Positions 58,830 to 64,000 of a stretch of DNA of 64,000 nt are shown here, piece by piece; position 1 is the stretch's first letter, and each line of letters starts with the position of its first letter. The notes beneath the pieces are model-generated. The model made no database searches. It saw only the letters and a list, made by a program, of their open reading frames with translations, and was not told the DNA's origin. The translations under genes and the position numbers were made by a program. Source of the stretch: Stappia sp. ES.058 (GTDB taxonomy: Bacteria; Pseudomonadota; Alphaproteobacteria; Rhizobiales; Stappiaceae); NCBI RefSeq assembly GCF_900105595.1, contig NZ_LT629784.1, forward strand, positions 4,135,001 to 4,199,000. Reading direction: 5' to 3'.

Positions 58830-59941
58830 AAAAAACACTTAGCGCCGCTCTCATCGGCCTCGCCGCAAGCTCCGTCAGCGCCACGGCACTCGAGCTTACC
58901 GTAAGCTCCTGGGTCGCGCCGTCGCACCCCACCATCTTTGCCGGCTATAAAACCTACTTTCCCGCGGTGACCGAAGCCTCCAACGGTGAGGTTACCTTCA
59001 ATCTGGTGTCCGGCGGGGCTCTGCTCGGCGGCAAGGAGACGCTGACCGGTCTCGGCGACGGCGTTGTCGACGCGTCGGTTCTCGCGCTCACCTACAACCC
59101 CGCGCAGCTGCCGACCAGCCAGCTTGTCGCGGAACTGGCGATGCTGAGCGGCAATTCCCTGGCGGTCGCGGCGGCGGTCACCGAGTTCACGCTTCTCGAC
59201 TGCGCGCCCTGCATTGCCGAGTTCGCAAAACAGAACGTCGTCTACACGGGCAGCTATGCGACCGCGCCCTATGCGTTGATCAGCAAGGACGGCATCTCCG
59301 AAACGGCCGATGTGTCCGGCAAGCGCGTCCGCTCGCCCGGCGGCGCCTGGGATCGCTGGATCAGCGAGGCCGGGGGTACGGTCGTGCACACGTCCAGCTC
59401 TGAAATGTACGAGGCGCTCGACAAGGGCGTGATCGACATTGCCATGCAGCCGGCTGCAGCGCTCAAGACGCATTCGCTCTGGGATGTCGCAAGCTCGATC
59501 ACGCTCGGCAGTTTCGGCGTCTACAACTCCGGCCCGCTGCTTGCCTTCAACAAGGACACCTGGGCGGAGCTGAGCCCGGAGAACCGGCGCGTCATGCTCG
59601 ACAAGATGGCCGAGTCCATCGTGGCCACCACCGAAGCCTATGTCGGGCAGAACGAGGCCGCCAAGGCCGAAGCCGCCGATCACGGCATGACGGTCATGGA
59701 CGGGCCGGAAAAGCTCGAGGCGGAGATCGCGACGTTCAACAACCAGGACACGTCGGCCATCGTCGAGAAGGCCGGGGAGGTCTATGGGGTCGAGAACGCA
59801 CAGGCGCTGATCGAGAGCTATCAGGCATCGCTCGCCAAATGGGAAGAGATCACGGCCTCCGGCCTGTCGGGTGACGCCCTGGCGCAGCGGATGAAGTCCG
59901 AGATTTTCGACAAGCTGTCGGAAAACGAATACGGCCTCTAG
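58826..59941 (+). CDS. TRAP transporter solute-binding protein
   Basis: 371 residues, signal peptide MKKTLSAALIGLAASSVSA. DctP-type order: FPAVTEASNGEVTFNLVSGG, GLGDGVVDASVLALTYNPAQ, and SPGGAWDRWISEAGGTVVHT. It is a more distant DctP subgroup than the 22871 protein. Overlaps the M81 gene by 4 bp. Likely binds the compound that the M81 enzyme and the aminotransferase process. Confidence 0.9.
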   Translation: MKKTLSAALIGLAASSVSATALELTVSSWVAPSHPTIFAGYKTYFPAVTEASNGEVTFNLVSGGALLGGKETLTGLGDGVVDASVLALTYNPAQLPTSQLVAELAMLSGNSLAVAAAVTEFTLLDCAPCIAEFAKQNVVYTGSYATAPYALISKDGISETADVSGKRVRSPGGAWDRWISEAGGTVVHTSSSEMYEALDKGVIDIAMQPAAALKTHSLWDVASSITLGSFGVYNSGPLLAFNKDTWAELSPENRRVMLDKMAESIVATTEAYVGQNEAAKAEAADHGMTVMDGPEKLEAEIATFNNQDTSAIVEKAGEVYGVENAQALIESYQASLAKWEEITASGLSGDALAQRMKSEIFDKLSENEYGL

Positions 59942-60002
59942 GCCGGTCGCGGCGGCGCCTTTGGGGCGCCGCCTCCCTTTTCCCCGAGCCGCCGGACGTC
60001 CC

Positions 60003-60536
60003 ATGCAACACATTGATCTCTTTCTGGGCAGGCTGGGCCGCCTTCTGGCGTTGTCCGCCAGCCTTTGCCTTGTCGTCATGATGCTTCAGATTTGTCTTGA
60101 TGTCGTTGGGCGCTACCTTTTCGGCGCACCGATGCCCTCGACGCTCGAGATCGTGTCGGACTGGTGGATGCCGGCGCTCATCTTTCTGCCGCTCCTGAAT
60201 GTCGAATGGCGAAACGAGAACATCGCCGTCGACCTCTTCTACCAAAGCCGCGGGCCCCGGACGCAAGCCGTGATGGATGCGATCTCGCTTGTCTGCTTCG
60301 GCGGGTTTCTGGCGCTCATTGCCTATGCCGGCTTCGAGCAGGCGATGCGCGGCTTTCGCCAGGGCGAGTTCATCGTCGGCATGATCCCCGTCATCACCTG
60401 GCCGCCGCGCTTCTTCCTGCCGGTGGCGGGCGGTCTGACGGTCCTTCTTTGTTTCGTGCGCGCCCTGGAGGCACTCGTGCGTGCCGTGTCGGCGCCTACC
60501 CTCACCCGCGACCACCAGGGACCTCACCGTGGATAG
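60003..60536 (+). CDS. TRAP transporter small permease, DctQ type
   Basis: 177 residues, four membrane segments, with the pattern CLDVVGRYLFGAPMPSTLEI in the first loop, and EWRNENIAVDLFYQSRGP. Start at 60003 (MQHIDLFLGR) rather than the longer frame. Overlaps the DctM start by 8 bp. Confidence 0.88.
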   Translation: MQHIDLFLGRLGRLLALSASLCLVVMMLQICLDVVGRYLFGAPMPSTLEIVSDWWMPALIFLPLLNVEWRNENIAVDLFYQSRGPRTQAVMDAISLVCFGGFLALIAYAGFEQAMRGFRQGEFIVGMIPVITWPPRFFLPVAGGLTVLLCFVRALEALVRAVSAPTLTRDHQGPHRG

Positions 60537-61833
60537 CATTACACTCGTTTACTGGGCGCTTGCCGCGCTCATGGTGCTTCTGGCGCTGCGCGTTCCGGTC
60601 GCCGCAGCCCTCGGTCTCGTGGCCATCGTCGGCATGTATCTGCTGGTGGGCGAGCGCGCGACCTGGGGCGTCATGCGCTCGGTGCCGCATGCCTTTGCCG
60701 CCCACTGGAGCCTGAGCGCCATCCCCATGTTCCTGTTCATGGGCTATGTGTGTTTCGCGGCGGGGCTGACGGACGGCATGTTTCGCGTCGCGCGCGCCTG
60801 GCTCAACTTTCTGCCCGGCGGCCTCGCCATTTCCTCCGTCGGCGGCGCGGCGCTGTTTTCGTCGGTCACCGGCTCCTCCGTCGCCTGCGCGGCCGCCATG
60901 GGCAAGATCGCCGTGCCGGCCATGCTTGATCGCGGCTATGACGCCAAGCTGGCGGTCGGCACGATTGCGGCCGCCGGAACCATGGGCTCGCTGATCCCGC
61001 CGAGCACCATCCTGTTGCTCTATGCTGTCTTTGCCGAGGTGCCGGTCAGCCAGCTGTTCATCGGTGCGATTATCCCCGGCCTGCTCACTGCCCTGATGTA
61101 CGGCCTGATGATCCTCCTGAGGGTCAAGCACAATCCGGCTCTGGCGCCGCGTGAAGCGGAGGTCGACTGGCGCGAGCGCATTCACTCGCTCGCCGACACC
61201 TGGCCGCTCTTCCTTCTGGTCGTGACGGTTTTCGGCGGGATTTTCGCCGGCCTGTTTTCCGCCACCGAGGCCGGGGCCATCGGCGCCCTGGCATCCATCG
61301 TGATCGGCTTCGCCAAGCGGACGCTGTCCTGGCACGCCCTGAAGGACGCAGCGTTCGAGACGATCCGCTCGACCTCTGCCATCTTCCTGATCGCGGTCGC
61401 CGCGGCTTTGCTGACCCGGCTTTTCGCTTTTGCCGGTTTTCCCGATTACGTGCAGGGCCTGATCGGCAACGACATGTCGCCGCTCCTGATCATCATCGCC
61501 GTCTCGCTGATCTATCTCGTGCTCGGCATGTTCCTGGATCCGATCGGCGTGATGCTTCTCACGCTGCCGGTGCTGCTGCCGATCTTCGAGACCGCCGACA
61601 TCAGCCTCATCTACGCCGGCGTCATGATCACCAAGTATCTGGAGATCGGCCTGATCACGCCTCCGGTCGGGCTCAATGTCTTCGTCATCAAGAACGTCGT
61701 CGCCGACCGGGTGTCGATCAGCGACGTCTTCCGGGGCGTCGGCTGGTTCCTCCTTGCCGATGTGGTGACGGTCGCCATACTCATAGCCTTCCCGGCGACC
61801 GTTCTCTGGTTGCCCGGCCTGATAAGCGGGTAA
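60529..61833 (+). CDS. TRAP transporter large permease, DctM type
   Basis: 434 residues from GTG 60529 (VDSITLVYWALAAL). Marks: GSSVACAAAMGKIAVPAMLD, IPPSTILLLYAVFAEVPVSQ and ITPPVGLNVFVIKNVVADR. The GTG start overlaps the dctQ stop by 8 bp; the longer frame upstream is inside dctQ. Membrane channel of this TRAP system. Confidence 0.91.
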   Translation: MDSITLVYWALAALMVLLALRVPVAAALGLVAIVGMYLLVGERATWGVMRSVPHAFAAHWSLSAIPMFLFMGYVCFAAGLTDGMFRVARAWLNFLPGGLAISSVGGAALFSSVTGSSVACAAAMGKIAVPAMLDRGYDAKLAVGTIAAAGTMGSLIPPSTILLLYAVFAEVPVSQLFIGAIIPGLLTALMYGLMILLRVKHNPALAPREAEVDWRERIHSLADTWPLFLLVVTVFGGIFAGLFSATEAGAIGALASIVIGFAKRTLSWHALKDAAFETIRSTSAIFLIAVAAALLTRLFAFAGFPDYVQGLIGNDMSPLLIIIAVSLIYLVLGMFLDPIGVMLLTLPVLLPIFETADISLIYAGVMITKYLEIGLITPPVGLNVFVIKNVVADRVSISDVFRGVGWFLLADVVTVAILIAFPATVLWLPGLISG

Positions 61834-61837
61834 CACC

Positions 61838-62722
61838 ATGGCGAAGGCCCCGACACCGGAAGACCTGACCCGGCTGATGATCGGCAGGATCGACGCCCTG
61901 CCGCGCCGGCTGGCGGACGGCGCGCGTCACCTGATCGACCATCCGGACGACGTGGTGCTTCTTTCGATGCGCGAGATCGCGAACCGCGCGGGCGTTGCCC
62001 CGGCGACCCTTGTGCGGCTTGCCCGTACGCTTGGGTATTCGGACTGGTCGGAGCTGCGGGCGCTCTATGCCGACAGCTTCCGCACCGGTCCGGCCCGTTA
62101 TGCGGACAAGGCGGTTGCAGCCGTGCAGCAGGACAAGGGGGCGGGCCTCCTGGGCGAGACGTTCCGGGCACAGGAAGCAAGCCTTGCCTATGCGGTCGAG
62201 AGCAATGCGCCGCAGGACATCGCCGCTGCCGCGCGGACCCTCGCCCACGCCGAACGTATCTATGTGGCCGCCTTCATGAGCTGCCGGGGGCCGGGGCTCA
62301 CCTTTACTTATCTGTGCAAGATGCTGCGCTCCAATGTGGAACTGCTCGGCACCGAAGGATCGTCGCTGGTCGCCGACCTTGCGATGCTGACGGAGCGCGA
62401 TGCGGTGTTGTCGATCAATTTCCAGCCCTATGCGCGCGAGATTGACCTGATCGCCGACGGAGTCCGCGCCTCCGGGGCCAAGTTGATCAGCCTGAGCGAC
62501 AGTCGTGCCACGCCGCTGCAGCCGCACGCGGCGACAAGCCTGCTTTTTTCCGCCGAGAGCCCCTCCTTTTTTCCCTCCGTGATTTCCGCAGTCGGTGTGG
62601 TCGAGGGCCTCGCCGCCGCCATGCTGACCGAATTGCAGGACACGGCGATGGAACGGATCGGCCGCATCGAAGAGCAGCTCTACGCTTCCGGTTCCTACCA
62701 CGCGCACAAGCGCGCCCGATAA
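61838..62722 (+). CDS. RpiR-family regulator
   Basis: 294 residues. Helix-turn-helix near the N-terminus (LSMREIANRAGVAPATLVRL) and a SIS sugar-phosphate-binding domain (AERIYVAAFMSCRGPGLTFT, then LSINFQPYAREIDLIADGVR). It follows the DctM stop by 4 bp, so it is encoded in the operon it probably controls. The usual ligand is a sugar phosphate; here the SIS loop may bind another phosphorylated or acidic compound. Confidence 0.9.
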   Translation: MAKAPTPEDLTRLMIGRIDALPRRLADGARHLIDHPDDVVLLSMREIANRAGVAPATLVRLARTLGYSDWSELRALYADSFRTGPARYADKAVAAVQQDKGAGLLGETFRAQEASLAYAVESNAPQDIAAAARTLAHAERIYVAAFMSCRGPGLTFTYLCKMLRSNVELLGTEGSSLVADLAMLTERDAVLSINFQPYAREIDLIADGVRASGAKLISLSDSRATPLQPHAATSLLFSAESPSFFPSVISAVGVVEGLAAAMLTELQDTAMERIGRIEEQLYASGSYHAHKRAR

Positions 62723-62736
62723 CAGAGACCTTTCGA

Positions 62737-64000
62737 ATGACCCATGTGTTTCATCGCTCTCCCAAGAGCGCCCTTCCCGTTGCCGTGCACGGGAGCGGCA
62801 CCTACGTCACGGATGACAGCGGCAAGCGCTATATCGACGCCTGTGGCGGGGCCGCCGTCTCCTGCATCGGGCATGGCGATAGGCGCGTCCAGGAGGCCGT
62901 GCAGCGTCAGATGGCGGAGATCAGCTACGCGCATACGAGCTTCTTCACCTCGCCCGCCGCCGAGGCCCTCGCCGATCACCTGTGTGAGGCGACCCCGGTT
63001 CCGCTCGACAAGGTCTATTTCGTGGGAAGCGGGTCCGAGGCGGTCGAAGCCGCCATCAAGATGGCGCGCCAGTATCATCTGGAGCGCGGCGAGCCGTCGC
63101 GAAAGCTGGTGATCTCAAGGCACCAGAGCTACCACGGCAACACCCTCGGTGCGCTGTCGGTCGGCGGAAACCCGCCCCGCCGCAAGCCCTACGGGCCGTT
63201 TCTGCTCGACGAGCCCAAGATCGAGCCCTGCTTTTCCTATCGCTACGGCCGGGACGGGGAGAGCGCGGAAGACTATGCGCTGCGCGCCGCGAACCTTTTG
63301 GAGGAAAAGATCCTCGAACTCGGCCCGGAGACCGTCGTCGCCTTCCTGGCCGAGACCGTGGTCGGTGCCACCGCCGGCGCCGTCACGGCCGAGGCCGGCT
63401 ATTTCCGCCGCATCCGCGAGATCTGCGACCGCCATGGCGTTCTCCTCATCCTGGACGAGGTGATGTGCGGTGCGGGCCGGACGGGGAGTTTTCTGGCCTG
63501 CGAACAGGAAGATGTCGCCCCCGACATTCTCACGCTCGCCAAGGGGCTGGGTGGCGGCTATCAGCCGATCGCGGCCGTCATGTGCACGGACCATGTCTAT
63601 CGGACCATCGTCGAGGGAAGCGGAAGTTTCGTGCATGGGCACACCTATTCGGCGCATCCGATCGCTTGTGCCGCAGCGCTCGCGGTCCAGCAGGTCATCC
63701 GCGAGGACGATCTGCTTGAAAATGTCGTCGAACGCGGCGCGCAGCTGCGCGAGCGACTGGAGGCCCGGTTCGGCAATCACCCCCATGTCGGCGACGTGCG
63801 CGGGCGCGGGCTTCTCCAGGCCATCGAACTGGTCGAGCATCGCGACGACAAGACGCCGTTTTCGCCGGACCGGCGCATCGGCGCGCGGATCAAGCGGGAC
63901 GCCATGGCGCTTGGGCTGATGGTCTATCCGGGCGCCGGCACCATCGACGGCGTTTCCGGCGACCATGTGCTCCTGGCGCCGCCCTATACGGTCGATGCGA
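62737..64000 (+). CDS. Class III PLP aminotransferase, runs off the window
   Basis: 421 codons visible, no stop before 64000. PLP Lys269 is in ILTLAKGLGGGYQPI, Asp240 in LLILDEVMCG and the phosphate motif GSGSEAVEAAIKMAR at 98-112. Class III enzymes transaminate omega- or gamma-amino groups, or act as 2,2-dialkylglycine-type decarboxylases. 14 bp after RpiR, same strand. It probably handles the amine freed by the M81 peptidase or imported by the TRAP system. Substrate inferred only by context. Confidence 0.9.
   Translation, partial: MTHVFHRSPKSALPVAVHGSGTYVTDDSGKRYIDACGGAAVSCIGHGDRRVQEAVQRQMAEISYAHTSFFTSPAAEALADHLCEATPVPLDKVYFVGSGSEAVEAAIKMARQYHLERGEPSRKLVISRHQSYHGNTLGALSVGGNPPRRKPYGPFLLDEPKIEPCFSYRYGRDGESAEDYALRAANLLEEKILELGPETVVAFLAETVVGATAGAVTAEAGYFRRIREICDRHGVLLILDEVMCGAGRTGSFLACEQEDVAPDILTLAKGLGGGYQPIAAVMCTDHVYRTIVEGSGSFVHGHTYSAHPIACAAALAVQQVIREDDLLENVVERGAQLRERLEARFGNHPHVGDVRGRGLLQAIELVEHRDDKTPFSPDRRIGARIKRDAMALGLMVYPGAGTIDGVSGDHVLLAPPYTVDA

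Noticed and set aside
60502..61839. 445-codon minus-strand open frame opposite dctM
   Set aside because: Polar, low-complexity and without domain; dctM is unmistakable.

Overview
The window is chromosomal-type DNA from a GC-rich proteobacterium, most likely an alphaproteobacterium of the Rhizobiales/Stappiaceae or Rhodobacteraceae kind. The evidence is the high GC content, the many TRAP and tripartite tricarboxylate (Tct) transporters, LysE/RhtB exporters and LysR/GntR-FCD regulators, and a TPP-riboswitch-led thiC-thiM-thiE operon. This lineage is inferred from gene style; there is no rRNA or marker gene to prove it.

Layout. 0-14 kb: accessory region with a decayed IS3 element sitting in a broken EamA permease, LysE exporters, a MarR-controlled AhpD/GNAT/azoreductase unit (last two genes broken), an SDR/LysR pair, a LysR-MFS divergon, an MFS-LysE-GNAT unit and a 3-hydroxyisobutyrate-dehydrogenase-like gene. 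14.4-18 kb: TPP riboswitch and thiC-thiM-thiE. 18-21 kb: ubiA, a complete IS5-family element with a two-frame transposase, and a CoA-transferase remnant. 21-33 kb: a catabolic cluster (TRAP dctPQM, gntR, ridA, aminotransferase, hyuB, hyuA, alpha-ketoglutaric semialdehyde dehydrogenase and divergent kdgD). Its four promoter regions carry the same short motif, which predicts one GntR regulon. 33-37.2 kb: glutamate decarboxylase with a membrane protein, a broken amide hydrolase and an ionotropic-glutamate-receptor-like channel.

37.2-42.4 kb: degraded DNA with pseudogenes, two small-protein genes and a tandem pair of bulged palindromes. 42.4-49 kb: a lower-GC operon (RraA-like aldolase, second semialdehyde dehydrogenase, tctCBA, gntR). 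49-54.6 kb: degraded DNA with an IS5 remnant, an Old Yellow Enzyme gene, broken DUF523 and paiB genes, and a second pair of the same bulged palindromes. 54.6-57 kb: a second copy of the LysR-MFS divergon. 57.3-64 kb: an operon of M81 metallopeptidase, TRAP dctPQM, an RpiR regulator and a class III aminotransferase that runs off the right edge.

The intact operons are dedicated uptake-and-degradation systems for organic acids and N-containing compounds. The DNA between them is unusually rich in single-base frameshifts and nonsense codons. The most unusual signal is the family of four 72-86 nt palindromes with one shared architecture: outer stem, 4-nt bulge on the 3' side, inner stem, 25-34 nt loop. 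No feature class I know explains it.
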